NCBI RefSeq assembly: GCF_020873875.1
Contig: NZ_JAHWGU010000039.1
Span: 1-64,000 of the forward strand
Origin: Actinoplanes sp. DH11
Lineage (GTDB): Bacteria; Actinomycetota; Actinomycetes; Mycobacteriales; Micromonosporaceae
Reading direction: 5' to 3'
DNA length: 64,000 nt
The notes under the pieces are model-generated. The model saw only the letters and a list, made by a program, of their open reading frames with translations. It did no database searches and was not told the DNA's origin. Shown one piece after another: positions 27,661-37,100 of this stretch. Made by a program: the position numbers and the translations under genes. Position 1 is the stretch's first letter. Each line of letters starts with the position of its first letter.

Positions 27661-27727
27661 GCCGATGAGATCGTCCGGCGAACTGTCCACCGGAGACTAA
27701 CGCCGGCGATACCTGCCGAAACAGATG

Positions 27728-28441
27728 TCAGACAGGTTCCACGCCGAAAGCGACGTCCAGGCGGTACCGCTCCCCCGCGTACCGGGACTCGCTGAGCTCC
27801 AGCGGCCGGCCGGCCTCGTCGAGGATCAGCCGCTCCTCGACCAGCAGGGCGGAACCGGCGGGAACGCCCAGTTCCCGGGCGTCCTCGTCGGTGGCGGGCT
27901 GCGCGGTGAGCGTGGCCGTGCCCCGGGTCGGCACCCGGCCGAGGGCGACGATCGCCTCGTGCACCGAGGTGGCGAGGTCGGCGTCGAGCACGGCGGCCAG
28001 CGCGCCCGGGTAGACGGCGCGCTCGACCGCGATCGGCTCGTCGTCGGCGAGGCGGACCCGGTGGATGGCGACCACGTCGCCGTCGCGCAGGCGCAGCCGG
28101 GTGGCCTCGACCGCGGTGGGCGTGCGCAGCTCGGCGAGCAGCACCCGGGCCGACGGCTTGCGGCCCTGCTTGCGGATCTCCTCACTGAGCCGGACCAGGT
28201 TGTCAGCCCGGCGCGGGCCCGCCGGCACGGCGACGAACGTGCCGCGGCCCGGTGCGCGGTAGACCAGGCCGTCGTTGACGAGCTGGGTCACGGCTGCCCG
28301 GGCGGTCATCCGGCTCACGCCGAACTCGCGCGCCAGTTCCGGCTCGGAGGGCAGCGGGTCGTGCGGGCGGGACTGCGCGATCCGTGCGCGAAGCGCCTGC
28401 CCGATGCGGAAGTAGCGCGGCACGAAGTCGGGCATGGCCAC
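27728..28441 (-). CDS. GntR-family (HutC/UTRA) transcriptional regulator
   Basis: A 237-residue repressor. The winged helix-turn-helix (about 10-75: LPSEPELAREFGVSRMTARAAVTQLVNDGLVYRAPGRGTF, described in parts) is followed by a UTRA effector domain (about 95-230) as in HutC-type GntR proteins. Such domains bind small sugars, amino acids or nucleoside derivatives. It is divergent from deoC; the 75-bp gap holds two GTnTAnAC palindromes, the consensus of HutC-type regulators, so it probably represses itself and deoC, with a deoxyribose or nucleoside metabolite as likely inducer (inference). Confidence 0.88.
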   Translation of the reverse strand: MAMPDFVPRYFRIGQALRARIAQSRPHDPLPSEPELAREFGVSRMTARAAVTQLVNDGLVYRAPGRGTFVAVPAGPRRADNLVRLSEEIRKQGRKPSARVLLAELRTPTAVEATRLRLRDGDVVAIHRVRLADDEPIAVERAVYPGALAAVLDADLATSVHEAIVALGRVPTRGTATLTAQPATDEDARELGVPAGSALLVEERLILDEAGRPLELSESRYAGERYRLDVAFGVEPV

Positions 28442-28475
28442 ACCCTACCGAGACCCGGCTCAGCCCGACCCAACC

Positions 28476-28502
28476 TGTCTAGACAATTGGCTGTATAGAC
28501 AG
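28476..28502. promoter_or_regulatory. Twin GntR operators between regulator and deoC
   Basis: TGTCTAGACA (28476-28485) is a perfect palindrome, and CTGTATAGACAG (28491-28502) is a near-perfect one. Both contain GTnTAnAC, the HutC-subfamily GntR consensus. Their centres are 15 bp apart. Position, 15 bases before the deoC start and 35 before the regulator start, fits joint control of both genes. Confidence 0.75.
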
Positions 28503-28516
28503 GTACGGTCGCTGGC

Positions 28517-29212
28517 ATGAACTTCACCGTCGCGCAGATCGCGAAGATGATCGACCACTCCATCCTGCGGCCCGAGTTCACCGTCGACGACGTGCGCGCC
28601 GGCTGCGCCGTCGCGGCCAAGTACGACGTGGCCTCGGTCTGTGTGCGCCCGTGCGACGTGCCGGCAGCGGTGGCCCTGCTGGACGGCACCACCGTGCGGA
28701 TCGGCACCGTGATCGGCTTCCCGCACGGTGACAGCGCGACCCAGATCAAGGTGGCCGAGACCGAGCTCGCCGTCGACCAGGGTGCCACCGAGATCGACAT
28801 GGTGCTGAACATCGGCTGGCTGCGGTCCGGCGACATCGCGTCGGTGGAGAACGAGATCGGCTCCGTGGTGAAGGCGGCCGGCGAGGCCCACGTCAAGGTG
28901 ATCCTGGAGACGGCGTACCTCACCGACGAGCAGAAACTGGCCGCCTGCGGGGCCGCCGAGCGGGCCGGCGCAGCGTTCGTGAAGACCTCGACCGGCTTCG
29001 CGCCGACCGGTGCCACGGTCGACGACCTGGCGCTGATGCGTTCCGCCGTCTCGGCAGCCGTGCAGGTCAAGGCGTCCGGCGGGATCCGCAGCCTGGACAC
29101 CGTGCTGGCGATGGCCGCTGTCGGGGTGACCCGCTTCGGCACCTCCGCCACCGCCGACATCCTCGACGACCTCGCCCGACGCCGGCCCGACGCCGCCGGC
29201 GACCAGGCCTGA
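28517..29212 (+). CDS. deoC: Deoxyribose-phosphate aldolase
   Basis: A 231-residue class I aldolase that splits 2-deoxyribose 5-phosphate into glyceraldehyde 3-phosphate and acetaldehyde. Catalytic residues are visible: Asp94 in EIDMV, Schiff-base Lys156 in FVKTSTGF and Lys185 in VKASGGIR. Length and motifs are complete. The gene is alone on the + strand but faces a GntR regulator across twin operators. With the secreted nuclease/5'-nucleotidase next door it would complete use of DNA as a carbon and phosphate source: outside hydrolysis to nucleosides, uptake, phosphorolysis, then this step. Phosphorylases and transporters are not in the window. Confidence 0.93.
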   Translation: MNFTVAQIAKMIDHSILRPEFTVDDVRAGCAVAAKYDVASVCVRPCDVPAAVALLDGTTVRIGTVIGFPHGDSATQIKVAETELAVDQGATEIDMVLNIGWLRSGDIASVENEIGSVVKAAGEAHVKVILETAYLTDEQKLAACGAAERAGAAFVKTSTGFAPTGATVDDLALMRSAVSAAVQVKASGGIRSLDTVLAMAAVGVTRFGTSATADILDDLARRRPDAAGDQA

Positions 29213-30448
29213 TCAACCCACCCGGGTCAGCTTCCACCAGGGGGACGGCGGGTCGACGGCGGCGTCGGTGCGCAGCTCCACCCGTACCCCCGAAGCCTCG
29301 ACCTGGCCCACCGCCTCGCCCGCGGTGACCTCGGAGCCCGGCTCCGTCGTGGTGACCCGGACCGGGACCGCAAGTCCTGGCCAGCCCACCACCGTGAGAG
29401 GTGCCGCGGGCGACACCGTGGTGGAGCCGCCCCAGGCGGTCCGCACCACGCCGGCGGGCGCGGCCGGCAGCAACTCGTACTCCTTCACCGTCCGGCGGAC
29501 CGCGGCCAGCAGCTTCTTGACGTGCTTGTTCACCTCGTCGAGCTGCTCGGGAGTGTTCGCGCCGGGCTGGTTGAAGACCGCGCCGACGACGGTGAGTGTG
29601 CGCTTGCCGACCTTCAGGCGGGACGCGAAGACGAGGTTGCCGCCGGCCTCGTCGGTGGAACCGGTCTTGATGCCGAAGACACCCTCGACACCGAGCATGT
29701 CGTTGTAGTTGTAGATCGTGCCGGCCACCGGGATGGTCGCCTCGCGCATCTCCACGATCTCCGCGAAGACCGGCATCCGGATCGCGGCCCGGGCGAGTTC
29801 CACCTGGTCGGCGGCGGTGCTCACGGTGGTCGGCAGGAAACCGCTGGGATCGGTGTACTCGGTGTCGTCCATGCCGAGCGAGTCGGCGGCGGCGTTCATC
29901 TTGGCGACGAACGCGGCTTCGCTGCCGGCGTCCCAGATCGCCAGCTGACGGGCGATGTTGTTGGCCGACGGCAGCATCAGCGCCTCGAGGGCGTCCCGTT
30001 CGGTGAGCTCGGTGCCCTCGACCACGTGCACCAGCGACTGGTTCGTCGCCTTGCGGCTCTCGTAGTCGGCGACGTCGGCGGCGGTCACCGTCAGCGCCGG
30101 ACCCTCGGCCGTGCCGGTGAGCGGGTGCTCCTTCAGGATCACGTAGGCGGTCATCACCTTCGCGACGCTGCCGATCGGCTCGGCGCCGGCACCGCCGGAC
30201 CCGCCCAGCCGGCCGAGGCCCTCCACCATGAGCTCGGCGGCGCCGGTCGGCGGCCACGGCAGGTTCGCCTTCTTGCCCGGCACGTCGATCCGCGCCGCGA
30301 TCGTGGTGCTCAGCGTGGCCACCGGGAGATCCCGGACCAACTGCACCGTCGCGAGCAGGGCGATCAGCACGGCGACTGCCGCGGCGACACCCGCGACGAT
30401 CAATCCCCGGCGCTTGGGTACGGGCGCAGGCGTGCCGTAGATCGTCAT
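29213..30448 (-). CDS. Membrane-anchored D-alanyl-D-alanine carboxypeptidase (S11)
   Basis: A 411-residue penicillin-binding protein of the S11 family. A membrane helix at about 14-36 anchors it outside. The three active-site motifs are present: SVAK (Ser94, Lys97), SAN (161-163) and KTG (261-263). The C-terminal third (from about 325) is a beta-rich domain. It trims the terminal D-Ala of muropeptides, limiting cross-linking. Its stop abuts deoC tail to tail without a gap. The region upstream (30449-30670) holds no gene. Confidence 0.88.
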   Translation of the reverse strand: MTIYGTPAPVPKRRGLIVAGVAAAVAVLIALLATVQLVRDLPVATLSTTIAARIDVPGKKANLPWPPTGAAELMVEGLGRLGGSGGAGAEPIGSVAKVMTAYVILKEHPLTGTAEGPALTVTAADVADYESRKATNQSLVHVVEGTELTERDALEALMLPSANNIARQLAIWDAGSEAAFVAKMNAAADSLGMDDTEYTDPSGFLPTTVSTAADQVELARAAIRMPVFAEIVEMREATIPVAGTIYNYNDMLGVEGVFGIKTGSTDEAGGNLVFASRLKVGKRTLTVVGAVFNQPGANTPEQLDEVNKHVKKLLAAVRRTVKEYELLPAAPAGVVRTAWGGSTTVSPAAPLTVVGWPGLAVPVRVTTTEPGSEVTAGEAVGQVEASGVRVELRTDAAVDPPSPWWKLTRVG

Positions 30449-30670
30449 CGGCCCAGTAAAGCCGGGCCGTTCAACTCACAGCCCCGCAACGAGGTATTCC
30501 CGGACGTGGCTGCGGGCCCCTCAGTGCGATGCACCCGCCGCCGACCTGGTTCGCGATCTCCGGTAACCGATCGACAACGGCCATCGGGTGATCAAATCGA
30601 TCGCCGGTCACGCTCCCGGCGGGTAGGGTGCGCGCGGCGATCACAGGCTTCGGTGCGGGGATGGACGAAC

Positions 30671-33600
30671 GTGCGTTTCGAGGTGCTCGGCCCCTTCCGG
30701 GTGTTCGACGGGGACCGGGCGGTGGACGTCGGCAGGCCGCAGCACCGGGCCGTGCTGGCCGCCCTGCTGATCGACGTCGGCCGGGTGGTCCCGGCCGACG
30801 TCCTGCTCGACCGGATCTGGGGCGAGGACGCCGGTGCGGGCGGGACGGCATCGCTCTACTCCTGCGTCTCCCGGCTGCGCAAACGGCTCGGCCCGATCAT
30901 CGTGACGCAGGCACCGGGATACCGCCTGGACGTGGCCGGCGGCGCCATCGACGCGGTCCGGTTCGGTGAGCTGGTCTCGGCAGCCCGCCGGTCGATCGCG
31001 GCCGGCCGGCCCGAGGCGGCCCGGGACCACGTCACCGAGGCGCTGTCGCTGTACCGGGGGACGCCGTACGGCGGCATCCGGGCGGACTTCCTGGCGCACG
31101 AGGTGAGCCGGCTGGAGGACCAGGTCCTCACCGCCACCGAACTGGCCGCCGAACTCGACCTCACGCTCGGCCGGGAAGCCGGACTGGTGGGCTGGCTGCC
31201 CGAGGTGGTGGCCGCGCACCCGCTGCGGGAGGGGATCCGGGGCACCCTGATGACCGCGCTCTACCGGCTCGGGCGGCAGGCGGAGGCCCTGCGACTCTAT
31301 GAGGAGGCGCAACGCCTGCTCGCCGACGAGCTCGGCGTCGACCCGGGGCCCGGCCTGCAACGGCTGCACACCCTGGTGCTGCGCCAGGATCCCAGCCTGG
31401 ACCCGGTACCGGCGCCCGCCCCCACGCCGCCGGCACCGCCGGCCACAGTGGAACCGGCGGTCGAATCGGCGCAGCCGCGCCGCCTCCGGGACGAGATGAT
31501 CGGCCGCGATCAGGAGTTGCGCCGCTGCCTCGACGCGCTGGGCCGGGCCCGGGAGGGCGCACCCGCCGGCATCGTGATCTACGGCGAGGCCGGCATCGGC
31601 AAGACCCGCCTCGCGGAGGAGGTGACGCAGAGCCGCGCCGGCACCTCCGACGTGGCCTGGGGCCGATGCTTCGACCATCCGGGCAGCCCGGCCTTCGGGC
31701 CGTGGGCGCAGGTGCTGGCAACCCTGGCCGAACGCCGGGGCGCCGAACCCGTGGCCCGCGCCCTGCAGGGCCGCGGCGCGGAAGCCGCGCTGCTGCTGCC
31801 CACCGACGTGGTCCCGGCGGATCATCCGGCGCCGTTCGCCGGCGCACCCGAGGTGGCCCGGGCCCGCCTGTACGACGCGGTCACCTCGTTCCTCGAGACG
31901 ATGGCCGCCGAACGGCCGGTCACCGTGGTCCTGGAAGACCTGCACTGGGCGGACCCGGAGTCGGCCGAACTTACCGAGTACGTCGCCGTCACGGCACGGG
32001 CGGCCGGGCTGGCGCTGCTGATGACCGTGCGGACGCCCGCCGAGGACGGCGGGATCCAGGGCGAGACCCTGCTCGCCGCCCTCGCACGCCGGCCCGGCAC
32101 CGAACGGGTGGCGCTGCACGGCCTGGGCGCCACCGAGGTGCGGCGCTTCGCCGCGAGCCGCCTCGGCTCCGACGTGGACGCCGCGGCGGCCGAGCGGCTG
32201 CGACGGCGCACCGACGGGAACCCGTTCTACATCGCCGAACTGGTCCGGCTGCTCGGCGAGGAACGGCAGATCTCCGGCCGGGCGCTGGGTGCGGTGCCGA
32301 CCACCGTGCGGGCGGTCATCGAGCGGCGGCTGCGGCACCTCGACCCGGCGACCCGGGAACTGCTCACCACGGCCGCCGTGATCGGCCGCAGCTTCGACGT
32401 CGGGGTGCTCGGGGACGTGTCCGGGCGTACCCCGCTGCAACTGGCCGGGGCCCTGGACCCGGCGGCCGCCGCCGGCATCCTGGCTCCGGACGAGGAGAGC
32501 CCGAGCACCTGGGCGTTCGCGCACGCCCTGGTGCAGGACACCCTGGCCGCGGTCACCGGCCCGATGCGGCGGGCGGCCCTGCACGCGCAGGTCGCCGAAG
32601 TACTCGAACGGCGGCACGAGGGGAACCTGGTCGCCGTGGCAGCGGCGCTGGCACATCACCACGCGGCGGCCGGCCTGGTCGGCGACCCCGCGAAAGCGGT
32701 CCGGTTCAGCCTGCTCGCCGCCGAGGCGTCCCAGGCCCGGCTGGCCTTCGGGGAAGCCCGGCGCAACCTGGACCGGGCCCTGGACCTCGTCCCGTCGGTG
32801 CCCGGCGCCGCCGCCGGCCCGCTGGAACTCGCCGCCCGGCTGCAACTCGGCGCGCTGCTCACCCTCACCCACGGCTACAACGCCGACGAGGTGGTGGTGC
32901 AGCGCCGGCACGCGTTGCGCCTGGCCGTCGAGACCGGTTCCACCGAGCACCTGCTCCCGGCGCTCTGGGGCACCTGGGGTATCGCGCTGGTCTCCGGCGA
33001 CTTCCCCGGCGCCGAAGCGGTCACGACGGAGATGCAGGCGGCCGCCGCCCGCACCGGCGACCCGATGATGACGCTCGCGTTCCACCAGTCCCTCGGCCAG
33101 GTCCGCTACCACCAGGGCCGGTTGCCGGAAGCGCGGCGGCATCTGGAACAGGCGGCGGCCCTGGCAGATCGGCACGCGCAGGCCGTACGCCTGGAAGTCT
33201 TCCTGCAGCACCCGGCGGTCGCGGTCCGCGGCTGGCTGGCCAAGGTGCTCGCGCTGATGGGCGAGATCGCGGCGTCGGACGCGGTGACCCGCGACAACGA
33301 GGCCCGCAACCGGGCCGTGGACGACCCCTACACCGCGACCTACATCGACATCCTGGAGGGCTGGCGGGCGATCTTCCTGGATCGCCCGGCGGACGCTCTG
33401 CAGCACGGCGAGCAGGGGTACGCGGTCGCGGAGAAGCACGGTTTCGCCCAGCTCGTCGCGTTCAGCCTGCTGCCACGCGGCTGGGGCCGGGCCCGGCACG
33501 GCCGCACCGACGAGGGCATCGCCGACATCCGGCGCGGCATCGCCGCCTTCTCCGCGCAGCCGGCCGGCCACATGTTCGGCCACATCATGGCGTACGCGCT

Positions 33601-33844
33601 TGCCGACGCACTGCGCGTGGCCGGGCGCCCCGAGGAGGCGCGGTCGGCCGCCGAGCAGGGTATTGCCGAGGCGGACCGGGTCGGCGAACGCTTCTTCCTG
33701 GCCGGGCTGCACCTGCAGCACGCCGCTCTGACGCGCGAACTCGGCGGCCCGCCGGATCAGGTACTCGCTCACCGGGAGCGTGCCGCCGAGATCGCCCGCG
33801 AGCAGTCAGCCGGCCTGTTCCTCGACCGGGCCGAGGTGCGCTGA
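30671..33844 (+). CDS. BTAD/SARP-type regulator with AAA ATPase domain
   Basis: A 1057-residue AfsR-like regulator. An OmpR-type winged helix (about 1-90, with TASLYSCVSRLRKRLG and APGYRL) is followed by a BTAD helical domain (about 95-240), a Pro linker, an ATPase with Walker A GEAGIGKT (about 305-312) and Walker B VLEDLHWAD, and about 500 residues of TPR-like helices. No C-terminal LuxR helix-turn-helix is present. The start is GTG at 30671, where winged-helix similarity begins; the long open frame upstream is overlap with the opposite gene. Such proteins often activate secondary-metabolite clusters, but no such cluster lies here. Confidence 0.88.
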   Translation: MRFEVLGPFRVFDGDRAVDVGRPQHRAVLAALLIDVGRVVPADVLLDRIWGEDAGAGGTASLYSCVSRLRKRLGPIIVTQAPGYRLDVAGGAIDAVRFGELVSAARRSIAAGRPEAARDHVTEALSLYRGTPYGGIRADFLAHEVSRLEDQVLTATELAAELDLTLGREAGLVGWLPEVVAAHPLREGIRGTLMTALYRLGRQAEALRLYEEAQRLLADELGVDPGPGLQRLHTLVLRQDPSLDPVPAPAPTPPAPPATVEPAVESAQPRRLRDEMIGRDQELRRCLDALGRAREGAPAGIVIYGEAGIGKTRLAEEVTQSRAGTSDVAWGRCFDHPGSPAFGPWAQVLATLAERRGAEPVARALQGRGAEAALLLPTDVVPADHPAPFAGAPEVARARLYDAVTSFLETMAAERPVTVVLEDLHWADPESAELTEYVAVTARAAGLALLMTVRTPAEDGGIQGETLLAALARRPGTERVALHGLGATEVRRFAASRLGSDVDAAAAERLRRRTDGNPFYIAELVRLLGEERQISGRALGAVPTTVRAVIERRLRHLDPATRELLTTAAVIGRSFDVGVLGDVSGRTPLQLAGALDPAAAAGILAPDEESPSTWAFAHALVQDTLAAVTGPMRRAALHAQVAEVLERRHEGNLVAVAAALAHHHAAAGLVGDPAKAVRFSLLAAEASQARLAFGEARRNLDRALDLVPSVPGAAAGPLELAARLQLGALLTLTHGYNADEVVVQRRHALRLAVETGSTEHLLPALWGTWGIALVSGDFPGAEAVTTEMQAAAARTGDPMMTLAFHQSLGQVRYHQGRLPEARRHLEQAAALADRHAQAVRLEVFLQHPAVAVRGWLAKVLALMGEIAASDAVTRDNEARNRAVDDPYTATYIDILEGWRAIFLDRPADALQHGEQGYAVAEKHGFAQLVAFSLLPRGWGRARHGRTDEGIADIRRGIAAFSAQPAGHMFGHIMAYALADALRVAGRPEEARSAAEQGIAEADRVGERFFLAGLHLQHAALTRELGGPPDQVLAHRERAAEIAREQSAGLFLDRAEVR

Positions 33845-34100
33845 CCCGGGCCCGAACAGGTCCTCCAGGGTCACCTCCGGCTCGTCGGGCGCCGGCTCCG
33901 GCTCCAGCTCCGTCGCGACGTTGTCCACCATCGACTCCAAATGTGGGGATTTGGGGAGAACACCAAGGATCGCAGGCGCACCTTGTCGTTTCCTTGTCGC
34001 CGCCGGCACCGGCTGACGGCAAGGCCGTGACAAGGCCCGGCGGAGAAGCTTCCGACGATCCGCCGTAGTGCGCGGCGGCACGTCGATCCCGGAGAATCTC

Positions 34101-37100
34101 TTGTCAGCGAAACTCGCGCGCCGCCGGTTCCACCGGTTCGCCGGGCTGCCGGTGCTCATCGCACTGTCCGCCGCGGCGATCGTCGCGCTCCCAGCGTCAC
34201 CCGCCGTGGCCGCTGAAACTCCACCGTCGCCGAGCGGCCCCAAACTGGTCGACCTCGGCCCGCTCGGCATCCCCGGGAGAGGTGTCGGCCGTGTCTCGGA
34301 CATCAACAACAAGGGTCAGGTCGCCGGCGTGGTCTGGACCGATTCCGGGCCGCACGCCACGATCCTGGAGTACGGCGCCCGGACCGACCTGCAGGGCGAC
34401 CTTCCCGCCGGCGCGACCAGCAGCGAGGCGGTCGGCATCAACGACGCCGGCCTGGTCACCGGCCGGGTGGGTGGCGTAGGCAAGGAGAACCAGTCCTTCC
34501 GGTGGAAGGGCGGCAAGGCCGAGCTGATCGACCCGAGGATGGCCCGGGCCGTGAACGAGAAGGGCCAGATCGCCGGCGACGCCTGGGTCCTCGAGCCGGA
34601 CGGCGAGATCCTCGACATCTCCGCCTTCAAGAACCAGTACACCGAGGTCGCGGCGATCAACAAGGGCGGCGTGGTCGTCGGTGTGGCCGACACCACGCCG
34701 GAGGGTGGCCTCGACGCTCCCTTCGCGTTCCGGACGGTGCCCGGACAGCCGATCGACCTGAAGAGGGACCTCCTCAAGTACGTGGGCCGGACCCTGGCCC
34801 GCGACGTCAACGACCGAGGACAGGTGGCCGGCTACGGCACCGACCTGAACGGCGGCTACGTCCCGCTCATCTGGGACGCCGGCACCCCGGTCGCCCCACC
34901 GGCACCACTGGGCGGCACGGCCGCCGGGATCAACAACGCCGGCACCGCGGTCGGCATGATCCGTGTGCCCGGGGGCCAGCATGCCGCGATGTTCGAGAAC
35001 GGTGGCACCACCGACCTCAACACCCTGATCCCGGCCGACTCGGGCTGGACGCTCACCGACGCCCGGGCGATCAACGACCGCGGGCAGATCGCCGGCGTCG
35101 GCCGGCCCGCCGGCGCCGAGGTGGACCACGCGTTCCTGCTCGATCTGACGCCGCAGGGGCCGACCGTGGAGTCGCTGACGCTGGAAACCCGCAGCTACCC
35201 CTCGACCGAGTGGAAGCCGGTGGACGCGGGCGGCACGATCGACGGCAACCGGGTCCGGATCACCGTGCGGACGAGGAATCCCAACGACTACTTCCTCTTC
35301 AGCAAGCTGCGGCTCAGCGAGAGCGTCTCGGGCAAGGAACTGCCCGGCGGTACGCGGGACGTGGTGCTCGGGCCCAAGGAGACGGTGACCGAGCAGATCG
35401 AGTGGGACACCGCGGGATACGCCTGGGACGAAGGTGCCAAGCCGGCGTCCGACCGTACCGTCGTCGCCCAGCTGATGACCGGTGACACGGTGCGCGACGG
35501 CAAGAGCGCGCCCATCCTGATCCAGCCCAAGCCGGCCATCCTGACCCACGGCTACAAGAGCAACGCCGCCAGCTCGTGGGGCGCTTACCAGCCGATCCTC
35601 ACCAAGGGGCATCCCCTGCTCAAGGGGTACGCGGTCGGTGACGGCCAGGCCACGGGGACGATGAACACCGGCAGCGAGAGCGCTCCGTACGCGGGCACCT
35701 TCACGATCCGGCAGAACGCTCAGCAGCAGGCGCAGTACATCGAAGGCGTACGGCGGAAGACCGGCGCCGAGCACGTCGACATCGTGGCCCACTCGATGGG
35801 CGGACTGATCTCCCGGCAGTACATCCAGACGGAGATGCCGGCCTCGACCGACGAGAAGCCCGTCGTCAACCGGTTGATCCAGCTGGGCACACCGAACATG
35901 GGCTCGCCCTGCGCGGACACCCTGATGGACCTGCCCATGCTTCCCGTCGTGGGTCTGCCGGCCATCCCCATCCCGTTGCTGCCGGCGACCCTGCAGCTCA
36001 CCCCGCGGTACGTGAACGAGGTCTTCAACACCCAGATCACCGACCTCAAGGGTGTCGTCGTCTCCAACATGGTCGGCCACGGGATCACGGTGCCCTGCTT
36101 TCCCTTCCCGGACGGCGACATCGTCGTGCCGGTGAAGAGCGCGCAGTTCACCTACCAGGACATCCCCTACACCGACACCATGCACACCGAGATGACGGAG
36201 TCCGCGAAGGACTTCGAGGACTACGTCAAGCCGCGCCTGGCCTCGCTCTCCACCGCCGAGCCCCGGCAGAAGAGGAGCGCCGCGGCGGCTTCCGACGCCG
36301 ACTCCGGGTCGGTCAACAGCTTCGCCGCCCCGGCCGCCGAGGTCTCCCCCGGCGCGACCGAGACGCTGAACCTCGACGTGCCGGAGGGCACCGCGTTCGG
36401 CGTGACAGGCGCGCTGCCGCCGACCGTCGGTGTCACCCTGCGCAAGCCGGACGGCACCGTGGCGGCGAGCTGGGCGCCGAACAGCGACCAGGCGAAGCAG
36501 CCGATCCAGTCGCTCGCCGTGGAGAAGCACGTCGCGGGCGGATGGACCGTGGAGGTGACCAACACGGGCACCGAGAAAACCCGGGTCGCCCTGGCCGCGT
36601 GGGTGGCCGGCAACGACGTGAAGGTGTCCGCCGAGGCGGAGGCCGACGACGCCGGCCGGGTCACGCTCACCGCGAAGGTGTCCCGGCCGGGAGGCACGGT
36701 GACCGCGATCGTGACCGACGAGAAGGGTGTGGGCAAGGCCGTCGAGATGACGGACGAGAAGGGCGACGGCACCTTCCGGGCCGTCACCGAGGCCCTGGCC
36801 GACGGCGGGTACGCCGTCACCGTCCGCGCCGAGACCACGGCGGGCCTGCGCGTCACGCACACGTCCGTGCAGGTGCAGCGGCCCGACACCCGGGAGTTCC
36901 GGCTGGAGGTCACGCCGCAGCCCGGCGGGACGGTCAGCATCGACCCGCAACAGGACGTCTACCGCGTCGGCACGAAGGTCACCCTCACACCGAAGGCCGA
37001 GGGCCCACGCATGCCGATCGGCTGGACCGTGAACGGTGTGGCCAAGCCGGCCGGGAAGCTCACCCTCACCATGGACCGCGACCACGAGGTGGTGGCGAAG

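Noticed and set aside
29522..30670. Long open frame upstream of the BTAD regulator
   Set aside because: It lies opposite the D,D-carboxypeptidase gene, has no family features, and winged-helix similarity begins only at GTG 30671.
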